From Saccharopolyspora soli (lineage in GTDB: Bacteria > Actinomycetota > Actinomycetes > Mycobacteriales > Pseudonocardiaceae): a stretch of DNA of 40,997 nt. The translations under genes were made by a program, and so were the position numbers. Positions within the stretch are counted from its first letter, which is position 1. Every line of letters starts with the position of its first letter. The notes beneath the pieces are model-generated. The model was not told the origin of the DNA and did no database searches. It saw only the letters and a program-made list of their open reading frames with translations. Positions 17,300 to 25,848 of this stretch are shown one piece after another. The stretch spans positions 1 to 40,997 of the forward strand of contig NZ_JALBWV010000071.1 of NCBI RefSeq assembly GCF_022678645.1, in the 5' to 3' direction.

Positions 17300-17893
17300 T
17301 CTCAGGGACGGCTCGCGCAGGCCAAGCGTGATCACCTCGCGGTGCTGCGCGAATTTCTTACCGGAGCGCAGGTAGAACGGCACATCGGCCCAGCGCCAGT
17401 TGTCCACTTCCAGCCACAGCGCGGTGAACGTCTCGGTCTGCGAATCGGGGGCGACTCCTGGTTCGTCGCGGTAGCCGTCGTATTGGCCGCGTACGACGTG
17501 CCCGGGTTCGGTGAGCGCCGTGGTGATCACGGCGGCCGGTACGCCTTCATCGACCGCCGCCAGCACGGTCCATCGACCTTCGCCGGAGTCCGAGACGTGC
17601 CCGGTGAATTCCTCCAGCTTCGGTGACCGGGCAAGTGCGTCCGCGGTCAGGTCGACGAGCCAGGAGCCCACGACCGAGCCGCGGCGCCACACTTCGGCGA
17701 CCTGCCCGACATCGATCTCGTACTGGTAGAACAACTTCGCGAGAAGCTGGACTCCGGGCCGTACCGCGTGGTCCGCATCGACAGCCACGGCAGGTTCAGC
17801 CCAGCGCCCGATGCAGAACCCATCCTTGAGCTCGCGCCAGAAGGGAAAGCCGGGCACCTGACCGGTGATTGGACCGCCCGCAAACCCGCACGA
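17300..17893 (-). pseudogene. Fused remnants of 6-phosphogluconate dehydrogenase and glucose-6-phosphate dehydrogenase
   Basis: One continuous minus-strand frame first shows the C-terminal part of decarboxylating 6-phosphogluconate dehydrogenase: YQYEIDVGQVAEVWRRGSVV, then GSWLVDLTADAL, then FTGHVSDSGEGRWTVLAAVD and EGVPAAVITTAL. It passes directly into the middle of glucose-6-phosphate dehydrogenase: VVRGQYDGYRDEPGVAPDSQ, then DNWRWADVPFYLRSGKKFA. Each piece is recognisable, but both lack their N-terminal NADP-binding domains. The two genes are often neighbours (gnd-zwf), so a deletion between them explains an in-frame fusion. It lies downstream of the GH65 gene in opposite orientation. No plausible start codon with a ribosome binding site was found. 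Confidence 0.75.
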
Positions 17894-17894
17894 G

Positions 17895-20042
17895 TCACAG
17901 GAACTTGTCGAGCGTGATCGGCAGGTCGGTGACGCGCACACCGGTCGCGTTGAACACCGCGTTGGCGATGGCCGCCGGGACACCGACGATCACGACCTCG
18001 CCGAGTCCCTTGACGCCCAGCGGATCGGTCAACGGATCGCTGCTGTCGAGGAACACGGCGTCGAGCTCGGGGGCGTCGGCGTTCACGGGCACGAGGTAGT
18101 CGGCCATGTTCGCGTTGACGACACGGCCGTCGCGCGGGTCGACCGTGCTGTGCTCGAGCAGCGCCATGCCGATGCCGGCCACCATCCCGCCGATCGCCTG
18201 GCTCTGCGCGAGCTTCGGGTTCACCACACGGCCCACGTCGTAGCTGGCAGTCATCTGCCGCACCCGCACCAGGCCTAGGGACTCGTCGACCGCGACCTCG
18301 GCGAACACCGCGCCGTAGGCGTACGACGAGTAGTGGTCGTCGACGTCGCCGGGTGACCAGGTCTGCTCGGTGTCCACATGCGACATCCCGCGCCGGGCTA
18401 GGATCCGCTGGTAGGTGTCGGACCGGTTCGGCTCATCGGTGACGTAGAGACGCTCGTCGGCCGCCGAGACATCCTCCGGTTTCACGCCGTGCAGGGGTGA
18501 CGCGGGGTCGACGACGGCCAGGCGCACCAGGTGGTCGCGGACGCTCGAGCACGCCGTGAGCACCGCGGAGCCGACGCTGGCCATGGTGCGCGACCCGGAG
18601 TGCAGCGGCGCCTTCGGCAGCGTGGAGTCACCCAGCCGGAACGTAACCCGCTCCATCCGCAGGCCCAACGTGTCCGCCGCGACTTGCGTCATCGACGTGT
18701 ACGTGCCGGGCCCCATGTCACTCGACGCGCTCGCCACTTCGGCCGTGCCGTCGGCGTGCACGCGCACCGACGCCGACGCGTCGCGGCGGTTGTTGTGGTA
18801 CGCGGCCGCGGCCATGCCCAGGCCGATCAGCCAGTCGCCGTCGCGGCGCGAACGCGGCCGGGGTGACCGCCGATCCCAGCCGAACCGGCGAGCGCCGTCG
18901 GTGTAGCAGTCGAGGATCCGCCGGGTGCTGAACGGCTGCCCAGTGGCCTGGTCCATCGACGGCTCGTTGCGTCGGCGCAGCTCGATCGGGTCGAGCCCGA
19001 GCTCGTGCGCCAGCTGGTCCATCGTGGACTCCAGCACGAACGCGCCGGACACCTCCCCCGGCCCGCGCATGAACGTCGGCGTGTTGGTGTCGATCGCGTG
19101 GACGCGGTACTCCGAACGCAGGTTCGGGGTCCGGTAGAGGAACCGCGGCACGTCGACCAGGCGGTCCTCGTACTGCTCGTAGCGCGACGTCTCGGTGTGC
19201 GGTTCGTGGACCAGGCCGGTGAGCCGACCGTCTGCGCCGGCCGCGAGGGCGAGCCGCTGCCGGCTCGCGGGCCGGAACCCGACACCGCTGTACATCTGCT
19301 TGCGGGTGAGCACCAACTTCACCGGCTGCCGCAGCTCGCGGGCGGTGAACGCGGCGAGCACCTCGTGGGGCCACGTCACGCCGGCGTTACCGAACGCGCC
19401 GCCGACGAACGGCGAGATGACGCGCACGTTGCCCGTGGGCAGCCCGAACGCCTTCTCGAGGTCGGCGGCCGTGCCCTGCACCCACTGAGTCTTGTCGTAG
19501 ACCGTGAGCCGATCCCCTTGCCACACCGCGATCATCGCTGGCAGCTCCATCGGGTTGTGGTGCTCCCGCGGGATCGTGTAGGTGAGATCGACGACGGTGT
19601 GGGCCGTCCGCAGCGCGGCGTCCGCGTCGCCGCGGCGATAGTCCGGGCTCTGCTTCGCGGGCGCTGCCACCGCTTCGGGCGCGGTGAAATCCGTGAGCGG
19701 GACCTGCGACTCGTAGGTGACTTCGACGAGCGACGCGCCGTGCATGGCCTGCTCCAGCGTGGTCGCGACGACCACCGCCACCGGCTGGCCGGCGAAGTGG
19801 ATCTCGGCAGGGTCATAGGCGAGCCGCACGCCAGTGAAGTCGTGGAGCACGCGGAGCACGCCGGGCAGCGCGAGCGCGCGCCCTATATCCACAGTGGATA
19901 TTCGACCGCGGGTGATCGTGCTGTTCACCAAAACCGCGTGGACCAGTCCCGGTATCTGGTGCTCCGCGGAATACGTCGCCCCGCCGGTGACCTTGAGCCT
20001 GCCGTCGACCCGCGAGCGCGGCTGTCCCACCACTTCGGTCAC
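17895..20042 (-). CDS. Molybdopterin-binding large subunit of a PaoC/YagR-type hydroxylase
   Basis: A 715-residue molybdenum-cofactor subunit of the xanthine dehydrogenase family, PaoC (YagR) branch, which hydroxylates aldehydes or N-heteroaromatics with water as oxygen donor. Cofactor motifs include SPFVGGAFGNAG (near 212), MRGPGEVSGAF (near 323) and GVKGLGEVV (near 675), the last holding the catalytic Glu. The N-terminus reads VGQPRSRVDGRLKVTGGATY, typical of the family start. The GTG at 20042 overlaps the stop of the FAD subunit (GTGA), so the genes are translationally coupled; the longer upstream frame is an out-of-gene extension. It is the third gene of an Fe-S, FAD, Mo operon. The substrate is unknown, and no maturation (XdhC/PaoD) gene is present in the window. 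Confidence 0.93.
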   Translation of the reverse strand: MTEVVGQPRSRVDGRLKVTGGATYSAEHQIPGLVHAVLVNSTITRGRISTVDIGRALALPGVLRVLHDFTGVRLAYDPAEIHFAGQPVAVVVATTLEQAMHGASLVEVTYESQVPLTDFTAPEAVAAPAKQSPDYRRGDADAALRTAHTVVDLTYTIPREHHNPMELPAMIAVWQGDRLTVYDKTQWVQGTAADLEKAFGLPTGNVRVISPFVGGAFGNAGVTWPHEVLAAFTARELRQPVKLVLTRKQMYSGVGFRPASRQRLALAAGADGRLTGLVHEPHTETSRYEQYEDRLVDVPRFLYRTPNLRSEYRVHAIDTNTPTFMRGPGEVSGAFVLESTMDQLAHELGLDPIELRRRNEPSMDQATGQPFSTRRILDCYTDGARRFGWDRRSPRPRSRRDGDWLIGLGMAAAAYHNNRRDASASVRVHADGTAEVASASSDMGPGTYTSMTQVAADTLGLRMERVTFRLGDSTLPKAPLHSGSRTMASVGSAVLTACSSVRDHLVRLAVVDPASPLHGVKPEDVSAADERLYVTDEPNRSDTYQRILARRGMSHVDTEQTWSPGDVDDHYSSYAYGAVFAEVAVDESLGLVRVRQMTASYDVGRVVNPKLAQSQAIGGMVAGIGMALLEHSTVDPRDGRVVNANMADYLVPVNADAPELDAVFLDSSDPLTDPLGVKGLGEVVIVGVPAAIANAVFNATGVRVTDLPITLDKFL

Positions 20043-21016
20043 GACCGGCCTCCGATCACCGAGAGCTGCCGCGCGACGGTGCGCTTGAGCAGCTCGACCT
20101 TGAACCTGTTGCCCGACAACGGCTCCGCGCCGTCGGCGGCCCGCGCCGCCGCGTCCTCCCACACCCGCGCGGACGGCGCCCGCCCGAGCAACGCGTGCTC
20201 CACCGCGGGCAATCGCCATGGCACCGTGGCGACGCCCCCGGCCGCCACCCGCGCGTCGCGGACCACGCCACCGCGGAGGTCCAGCGCGACGGCAGCCGAC
20301 GTGAGCGCGAACTCGTACGACTGCCGGTCGCGGACCTTGAGGTAGCCCGAACGAGCCGTGTGCGGCCCCGCCGGAACCTCGACGGCCCGGATCAGCTCGC
20401 CAGACCGCAGGTCGTGCTCGACCTGCGGGGTCGTGCCCGGCTGCCGGAAGAACCGCGCGGCCGGCACCCGCCGATCGCCCGACTGCGAGCGCAGCACGAT
20501 CTGGGCGTCCAACGCGACGAGCGCCACCGCCAGGTCCGACGGGTGGGTCGCCACGCAGTCGCGGCTCGCACCGAGGATCGCGTGGGTGCGGTTGACGCCT
20601 TCCCGCGCCCCGCAGCCCGAGCCGGGATCACGGCGGTTGCACGGCGAAGCGACGTCTCGGAAGTACACACACCGCGGCCGCTGCATCAGGTTGCCACCGA
20701 TCGAGGCCATGTTCCGGATCTGCCCGGACGCGCTCAGCTCCAGCGCCTGCGAGATCACCGGGAACTGCGACCGCACGAGCGGGTGCGCGGCGAGGTCACT
20801 CATGCGCACCAGCGCGCCGACGACCAACCCACGGGTGTCGACCCGGATCTCGCGGTACGGCAGCAGGTTGATGTCCACAAGCGACTCCGGACGTTCGACA
20901 GTCTCGCGCATCAGGTCCACGAGCGTCGTGCCGCCCGCGATGTAGCGCGCACCCGCGGCACCGGCGGCGAACGCGTCAGCCTCGGACGCCGCAGCGGTAA
21001 AGGTGAAAGGGAACAC
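20039..21016 (-). CDS. FAD-binding subunit with extra Fe-S cluster (PaoB/YagS-type)
   Basis: A 325-residue FAD subunit of a molybdenum hydroxylase. FAD-binding motifs are ARYIAGGTTLVDLM (23-36) and ASIGGNLMQRPRC (104-116). Cys116, Cys126, Cys135 and Cys154 (RPRCVYFRD, SPCNRRDPGSGC, SRDCVATHP) match the [4Fe-4S] insertion found in PaoB and related FAD subunits but absent from ordinary xanthine dehydrogenases. The GTG at 21016 lies 3 bp after the stop of the Fe-S subunit, with GGTGAG nearby. It passes electrons from the 2Fe-2S subunit to an external acceptor such as ferredoxin or oxygen (known for PaoABC; inferred here). Confidence 0.92.
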   Translation of the reverse strand: MFPFTFTAAASEADAFAAGAAGARYIAGGTTLVDLMRETVERPESLVDINLLPYREIRVDTRGLVVGALVRMSDLAAHPLVRSQFPVISQALELSASGQIRNMASIGGNLMQRPRCVYFRDVASPCNRRDPGSGCGAREGVNRTHAILGASRDCVATHPSDLAVALVALDAQIVLRSQSGDRRVPAARFFRQPGTTPQVEHDLRSGELIRAVEVPAGPHTARSGYLKVRDRQSYEFALTSAAVALDLRGGVVRDARVAAGGVATVPWRLPAVEHALLGRAPSARVWEDAAARAADGAEPLSGNRFKVELLKRTVARQLSVIGGRS

Positions 21017-21019
21017 AGC

Positions 21020-21622
21020 TCACCGCCCCGCCGCAGTCCGCTCGATCGCCGAGACGATGTTCCGGTAGGCGCCGCACCGGCAGATGTTGCCGCTCATCGA
21101 CTCCCGGATCTCGTCGCGCGAACCCGTGTGCCCCTCGCGGATGCAGCCGATCCCCGACATGATCTGCCCGGAAGTGCAATAGCCGCACTGGAACGCGTCC
21201 TCGTCTATGAACGCTTGCTGCAACGGGTGCAGCCGGTCGCCGTCGGCCAGACCTTCGATCGTGGTGATCTCGGCGCCCGAGTACATCACGGCCAGCGTGA
21301 GGCAGGAGACCACGCGGCGGCCGTCGAGCAGGACCGTGCAGGCGCCGCAGGCTCCCTGGTCGCAACCCTTCTTGGTACCGGTGAGGTGCAGCCTTTCCCG
21401 CAGGAGGTCGAGGATCGACGTCCGACTGTCCACTGCAACCTCGTGAACCTCACCGTTGATCGTGACCCGGATCATCGGCGGCTCCTGCTCGCCGGCCTCG
21501 GCCTCGTCGCCAACGAGCGTGGGCACCCCCACCGCGCCGCCCACCGCGGCCGCGGCCGTGACGAACTGCCGGCGGCTCAAAGCGCCGAAAGGGGTTTCGG
21601 AGATTTCGGCATCGGACGTCAT
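21020..21622 (-). CDS. 2Fe-2S subunit with Tat signal (PaoA/YagT-type)
   Basis: A 200-residue small subunit with two [2Fe-2S] clusters. The first (plant-ferredoxin type) uses Cys87, Cys92, Cys95 and Cys107 (GCDQGACGACTVLL and VVSCL). The second uses Cys146, Cys149, Cys181 and Cys183 (FQCGYCTSGQ and GNICRCG). The N-terminus has a twin-arginine signal, SRRQFVTAAAAVGGAVGVP (Arg17-Arg18), so the assembled complex is probably exported or membrane-anchored. The ATG at 21622 has a strong GAGGAGG site; a long upstream frame is not coding. It is the first gene of the operon. In E. coli, PaoABC is periplasmic and detoxifies aromatic aldehydes; export here would match. Confidence 0.94.
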   Translation of the reverse strand: MTSDAEISETPFGALSRRQFVTAAAAVGGAVGVPTLVGDEAEAGEQEPPMIRVTINGEVHEVAVDSRTSILDLLRERLHLTGTKKGCDQGACGACTVLLDGRRVVSCLTLAVMYSGAEITTIEGLADGDRLHPLQQAFIDEDAFQCGYCTSGQIMSGIGCIREGHTGSRDEIRESMSGNICRCGAYRNIVSAIERTAAGR

Positions 21623-21724
21623 CCGTCCGCCTCCTCGGTGTTTGCGGGACTGACGTTTCACAACCGACGTTTCAGCGAGTCCGGGATCGATACGCCCCGG
21701 TGACCACGGCCACGTAAATCCTGC

Positions 21725-22027
21725 GGCGGCAAGAGAAGATCGACAACGGTGTCGTGCACGGCACGCTGTGCGTGCCCGGCGGCGCGAAAACCGTGATGGT
21801 GCTGGCACCCGGAGCGACTTGCAACTCCACGTACTGGGACTTGCCGTTACCTCACCACCACGTGCACCGTGGGCATCCTGCGCGAAGAGGGGCCGTACTA
21901 TGCGTCTGCTCCCCCGCTCGACGCGTTCGTGCTCCCGACGGCTGGCCACGACTTCAACCTGAGCCCGCGCGCAACCGAGCTGCACACGGCCGTCGCCGCC
22001 TGGGTCGGGCACGTGCTGCCCGGCTGA
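21725..22027 (+). pseudogene. Alpha/beta hydrolase with large internal deletion
   Basis: The first part reads VVHGTLCVPGGAKTVMVLAP then GATCNSTYWDLP, a typical N-terminal strand and loop. After a frame change near 21860 it reads REEGPYYASAPPLDAFVLPT, then AGHDFNLSPRATEL and AAWVGHVLPG with a stop at 22025-22027, a C-terminal end containing the catalytic His. The middle (about 150 residues with the nucleophile) is missing. It lies between the convergent ends of the molybdenum hydroxylase promoter and the propeller gene. Confidence 0.65.
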
Positions 22028-22041
22028 GCTTCCGGTTTTCA

Positions 22042-23346
22042 TCAGCGCACCAACAAGACCGTGTGCGGGCCGCGTTGCACCGGGATGCGGTGATCGGTCC
22101 GCACCAGGACCGGACGCGGGTTCAGCGGGTCACCGGTGACCCGCCAGAAGTCCACGCTGCCGCCGGGCACGCTGTCGTCGAAGTGGTCGAAGTTCGTGAC
22201 CGCCAGGTAGCGGCTGGAAGCGTCGAACACCGCCGACTCGGGCAGCATGCCGTCGAAGGGGAATTCACCAGCGTGCCCGAGACAGCCGGTGTCCGGCGCG
22301 AAGGTCAGCAGGGACAACGACGAGTACTCCGTCCGGCGCGGATCACCGGCGGGGACGTAGCTGCGTTCGAGGTTCGTCGTCACGACCGAGCGGCCGTCCG
22401 GACTGATCACGAGCCCTTCGGGAGACACGCCGGTCGGGGCGCGGTCGACGACCTCGTGGTGCTTCGCGGGCCCGTCGTCGAACCGCACGCTGGCGACGTT
22501 CCCCGGCGGCGCCTCGGTCCAGAACCCGTTGACGTCCGGGCCCCACTGGAGGTTGTTGACCAGTGCGTAGTGGCCGTCGGGTGACCAGACGAGCTTGAAC
22601 GGGTACTTTCCCGTCGCGAGCGAATCTCCCCACGGCTGCAGGGACACGGTGTCGGCACTCCGCTGCAGCTGGGCGAACACGGCGCGGCCCGTGTCGCACA
22701 GCGTCGCGCCGAGGAAGCGACCATTCGGGTGCCAAGTCACGTCGCAGATCCGGGTGTCACCGGTGACACCCGGGAACTGCGCGTAGCTCGGGGTGCCGAG
22801 GCGGCCGTCGTGGAAGGGCACGAACGCGACCCCGCGTCCGTCGGCGGGGTTCAACCCGACCGCGAGCAGATCGCCAGCGGGGTTGATGTCCACGGTCTCC
22901 AGTCGTTTCCCGACATGGATCCGTTGGAGAACGCGGGGTGCCCCGGTGTTGCGGACGTCGACGAGCGTCAGCGTCGTGCCCGGGGCGAGGTCGCTGGACC
23001 GCTTCGCACCGGGCCCGGCCTCGCCGAGGGTTTCGGCGACGAACGCGTAGCGACCGTCCGGGGACACCGTGAGCGCGGCCGGTGCGCCGGCGACCGAGTT
23101 GCTCACGTCGGTCCGATGGGCGACACCTTCGCTGAGAGGAATCGTCGAGAGGGCGTCACGACCTTCGCGCGGCCCGAGCACTCCGTCCACGTAGGCCGAC
23201 GGAACCTGGTCGGCGTCGGAAATCAGCGTCAGCGCACGGCCTTGGAAATCGGCGGGCACTTCATCGGTTCGTGCTTCCGCGGGAGCACCTGCCGCCGTCA
23301 ATGCCGTTCCGAGAAACAGGGCCAGAGAGCGTCGAAAAAGTGACAT
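22042..23346 (-). CDS. Secreted beta-propeller-like protein (lactonase-like fold)
   Basis: A 434-residue protein with a Sec signal (SLFRRSLALFLGTALTAAG followed by APAEA). The body has repeated units of the WD/lactonase kind: ALTVSPDGRYAFVAETLG, ETVDINPAGDLLAVGLNP, DVTWHPNGRFLGATLCD, KLVWSPDGHYALVNNLQWG, GLVISPDGRSVVTTNLE and VFDASSRYLAVTNFDHF. These indicate a six- or seven-bladed propeller, as in secreted lactonases or sugar and alkaloid-binding proteins. The ATG at 23346 has GAGGTG at good distance. It follows the permease gene by 23 bp and is likely co-transcribed. Being exported beside a Tat-exported oxidase and a permease suggests it acts on, or binds, the pathway substrate outside the membrane (inference). 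No characterised family is certain. Confidence 0.8.
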   Translation of the reverse strand: MSLFRRSLALFLGTALTAAGAPAEARTDEVPADFQGRALTLISDADQVPSAYVDGVLGPREGRDALSTIPLSEGVAHRTDVSNSVAGAPAALTVSPDGRYAFVAETLGEAGPGAKRSSDLAPGTTLTLVDVRNTGAPRVLQRIHVGKRLETVDINPAGDLLAVGLNPADGRGVAFVPFHDGRLGTPSYAQFPGVTGDTRICDVTWHPNGRFLGATLCDTGRAVFAQLQRSADTVSLQPWGDSLATGKYPFKLVWSPDGHYALVNNLQWGPDVNGFWTEAPPGNVASVRFDDGPAKHHEVVDRAPTGVSPEGLVISPDGRSVVTTNLERSYVPAGDPRRTEYSSLSLLTFAPDTGCLGHAGEFPFDGMLPESAVFDASSRYLAVTNFDHFDDSVPGGSVDFWRVTGDPLNPRPVLVRTDHRIPVQRGPHTVLLVR

Positions 23347-23369
23347 GAGCACCTCGAATACCGTTTTCC

Positions 23370-24611
23370 TCAAAGCCAGCCCGGGGCGATGAGCACCGCC
23401 CACGAGACGAGGGGTGCGACCACGACCAAGGTCAGGCCCACGCGCAGCAGGCTGCGGTAGACCGCAGGACGTTGCTCCTCGCGCGCGCTGGCGATCGCGA
23501 CCGCGCCGACCGTCGAGAACGGCGAGGTGTCGACGAGCGCAGCTGACAGCGAAAGCGCGGCGGCGAACCCGAGCGTCCCGAGGTGGCCGACTCGGAGCAG
23601 GGGGATGCACAACGGGACGAGCGCGCCGAGCATCCCGGTGGTCGACGCGAACGCGGAGACCGCGCCCGCGATGTAGCAGATGACGAGTGCCGCGACGAGC
23701 GGAGTCCCGATGGTGCTGGCCCGCTCGCCGAGCCAGCCGATGGTCCCAGCCTTGTCCAGGACCCCGACGTAGGTCATGACCCCGCCGAGGAGCAGCACCA
23801 CGTTCCAGCTGATGTGGTGCGTGGCTTTGGTCAGCGTCGCGGAGAACGCGAGACCCAGCACCGCGGCGAGGGTGATGGCGAGCAAGCCGATGTCGAGGTC
23901 GAAACCGACGGTGCCGGTCACGAGCACGACGATTGCGGCGATGGTGCACTTCTGCTCAAGAGAGGTGGCGAGCTTCGGCTTGGTCGCGTCGACCTCGGCC
24001 CGCACTCGCCAGAGCCGCGGGCCGCCCGCCGTGAGGTACGCGATCACTCCGGCCAGCAGCGCGGCGACGAAGACGACGATGGCCAGTTCGCCGCTGTCGA
24101 TAGGCATGCCTTCGGACTTCAGCGACTGCGTGACGATGATCCCGTAGATCCCCAGCGGCGCGAAGCCACCGGCAACGGCGCCGAAGCCCACCATCGTGGC
24201 GATCAGCGTCGGCTGGATCCCGTGCGTGGCGGCGACGGCCATGCCGACGGGGAACAGGATCGAGATCACCGCGGGCCCGAGGGCGCCGATTCCGCAGAGG
24301 ACCGTCGACAGCACGAACAGCAGCCATGGCAGAAACGCGACCCGGCCGCGGATCAGTCGGACGCTCGCGTCGACGAGCAACTGCACCGTGCCGTTGGCCT
24401 GCGCGATCCCGAAGAGCAGTGTGACGCCGACGATGATCACGAGCAGATCCACGGGAAAGCCGGCGATGGTCGTCCTGGCCGGTTGGTGGACCACCGCGAG
24501 CCCCACGACGAAGGCTGCGGCGAAACCCAGGATGCCCATGTTGACCGGGCGAATGACCGAAAGCACGAACAGCAGCACGAAGACCGCCAAGCCGATTATG
24601 TGGACCAGCAC
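23370..24611 (-). CDS. MatC/SLC13-like carboxylate permease
   Basis: A 413-residue membrane protein with about 11-12 hydrophobic segments. It starts VHIIGLAVFVLLFVLSVI and contains GVTLLFGIAQANGTVQLLVD, SILFPVGMAVAATHG, and the C-terminal DTSPFSTVGAVAIASA (a conserved SPFST-like stretch). These fit the ion-transporter superfamily, MatC dicarboxylate carrier branch. The GTG at 24611 has GGAGG about 10 bases upstream. It is divergent from the CoA-transferase operon across a 136-bp promoter containing two CGGCACAA elements, and precedes the secreted propeller gene. It probably takes up the carboxylate consumed by the CoA-transferase (inference). Confidence 0.85.
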   Translation of the reverse strand: MLVHIIGLAVFVLLFVLSVIRPVNMGILGFAAAFVVGLAVVHQPARTTIAGFPVDLLVIIVGVTLLFGIAQANGTVQLLVDASVRLIRGRVAFLPWLLFVLSTVLCGIGALGPAVISILFPVGMAVAATHGIQPTLIATMVGFGAVAGGFAPLGIYGIIVTQSLKSEGMPIDSGELAIVVFVAALLAGVIAYLTAGGPRLWRVRAEVDATKPKLATSLEQKCTIAAIVVLVTGTVGFDLDIGLLAITLAAVLGLAFSATLTKATHHISWNVVLLLGGVMTYVGVLDKAGTIGWLGERASTIGTPLVAALVICYIAGAVSAFASTTGMLGALVPLCIPLLRVGHLGTLGFAAALSLSAALVDTSPFSTVGAVAIASAREEQRPAVYRSLLRVGLTLVVVAPLVSWAVLIAPGWL

Positions 24612-24695
24612 CGGCGTAGCCTCCGTTCCCGACGCGAGGGGCCGCTCACGGTCAGTTGACGGCCGTTGCCGCCGACCATACGGTGGTTCTCATCA

Positions 24696-24733
24696 CGGCA
24701 CAACCTATCAATTTGTTCCGAATAACGGCACAA
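24696..24733. promoter_or_regulatory. Candidate IclR-type operator pair in the divergent promoter
   Basis: CGGCACAA occurs at 24696-24703 and 24726-24733, 30 bp apart (about three turns). The second copy is extended as CCGAATAACGGCACAA. The complementary form TTGTGCC reappears in front of the iclR gene at 28146-28152, and CGATATTCGGCACAG at 28122-28136. A common protein binding both the permease/CoA-transferase promoter and its own gene is the simplest reading. Confidence 0.5.
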
Positions 24734-24747
24734 GGAGGTGTTCGACA

Positions 24748-25848
24748 GTGCTTCCTCTGAGCGGCATCCGCGTCGCCGACTTCACGCAGGCGCTCTCGGG
24801 GCCGTACTTCACCATGCCGCTGACCGACCTCGGGGCCGACGTCGTCAAAGTCGAACGGCCCGGCCACGGCGACGACTCCCGCCGCTGGGGGCCGCCGTTC
24901 GTCGGGGACACAGCGGCGTACTTCCTCTCCGTGAACCGGAACAAGCGCAGTGTGGTGCTCGACCTCAAGACGGAGGCCGGTATCGCGAAGGCGCTCGCGC
25001 TGGCGGCCAGGTCCGAACTCGTGGTGCAGAACTGGATGCCGGGCACGGCCGACCGCCAGGGGCTGGGGTACGCCGAGGTGGCCGAGCGCGCGCCGGACGT
25101 CGTGTACTGCGCGATCTCCGGCTACGGCCTGGACGTCGCGTTGCCCGGGTACGACCAGGTCGTGCAGGGCACATCGGGGTGGATGAGCCTGACGGGCGCA
25201 CCGGACGGCCCGCCGACCAAGATCGGGGTGCCGGTCGGCGACGTGGCCACCGTGATGTTCGCGACGCAGGCGATCGTCGCGGCGCTGGTGTGGAGGGGCG
25301 CGGGCGCGCACATCGACGTGGCGATGCAGGATTCACTGGTCGCGATGCTCGCGTACCACGCGGGGGCGTTCCTTTCGACCGGCGTGTCGCCGCACCGCAA
25401 CGGCAATGAGCACAGCACGGTCGCTCCTTATGGGACGTTCGAGGTGTCGGACGGGCACATGAACCTGGCCGTGGGAAACGACCGGCAGTGGCAGCGGTTG
25501 TGCGCGGAGCTGGCGGCGGATGTCCGGTTCGCGACCAATCCGGCTCGGTCGGTGAACCGGGTGGCGCTGTACGCGTCTCTGGTCCGTCTACTCAGGACGA
25601 TCCCGGCTGCGGAAGTCCTCGCGGCAGCACGGGCCGCCGGGGTGCCGGCCGGGCGGATCAACACCGTCGCGGAGGCCGTTGCGGACAGCGACCTGGTCAC
25701 CGAGGCGTGCCATCCTCGGCTGAGGGTGGTGCGGTCGGTCGGGTCGCCGTGGCGGTTCGACGGCGAGGCGCCTCGCGCGTACTCTCCGCCGCCGAATCTG
25801 GGGCAGCACACCGATGAAGTGGTGCTGGATTTGGGTTTTCCGCTGTGA
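24748..25848 (+). CDS. Class III (CaiB/BaiF) CoA-transferase
   Basis: A 366-residue family III CoA-transferase, moving CoA between acyl groups. It opens with LPLSGIRVADFTQALSGPYF, has the CoA-site segment LGADVVKVERPGHGDDSRRW, NRNKRSVVLDLK, and the catalytic Asp195 in IDVAMQDSLVAML. The start GTG 24748 is preceded by AAGGAGGTG; the frame upstream of it is non-coding. The stop overlaps the start of the crotonase gene (GTGA), so the enzymes are coupled. It probably activates the imported acid. Compared with formyl-CoA transferase it is shorter at the N-terminal lobe. Confidence 0.93.
   Translation: MLPLSGIRVADFTQALSGPYFTMPLTDLGADVVKVERPGHGDDSRRWGPPFVGDTAAYFLSVNRNKRSVVLDLKTEAGIAKALALAARSELVVQNWMPGTADRQGLGYAEVAERAPDVVYCAISGYGLDVALPGYDQVVQGTSGWMSLTGAPDGPPTKIGVPVGDVATVMFATQAIVAALVWRGAGAHIDVAMQDSLVAMLAYHAGAFLSTGVSPHRNGNEHSTVAPYGTFEVSDGHMNLAVGNDRQWQRLCAELAADVRFATNPARSVNRVALYASLVRLLRTIPAAEVLAAARAAGVPAGRINTVAEAVADSDLVTEACHPRLRVVRSVGSPWRFDGEAPRAYSPPPNLGQHTDEVVLDLGFPL

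Noticed and set aside
14873..17626. 917-residue plus-strand frame across the GH65 gene
   Set aside because: It is a +1-type shadow of the GH65 gene: Arg/Gly/Ala-rich, without family motifs, and it runs past the gene into unrelated DNA. The GH65 frame has clear catalytic motifs.
20195..21703. 502-residue plus-strand frame opposite the molybdenum hydroxylase genes
   Set aside because: Antisense shadow. The minus strand holds two genes with complete cofactor motifs and coupled starts.
23583..24659. 358-residue plus-strand frame opposite the permease
   Set aside because: Asp/Glu/Arg/His-rich low-complexity translation typical of the complement of membrane protein genes. No initiation signal.
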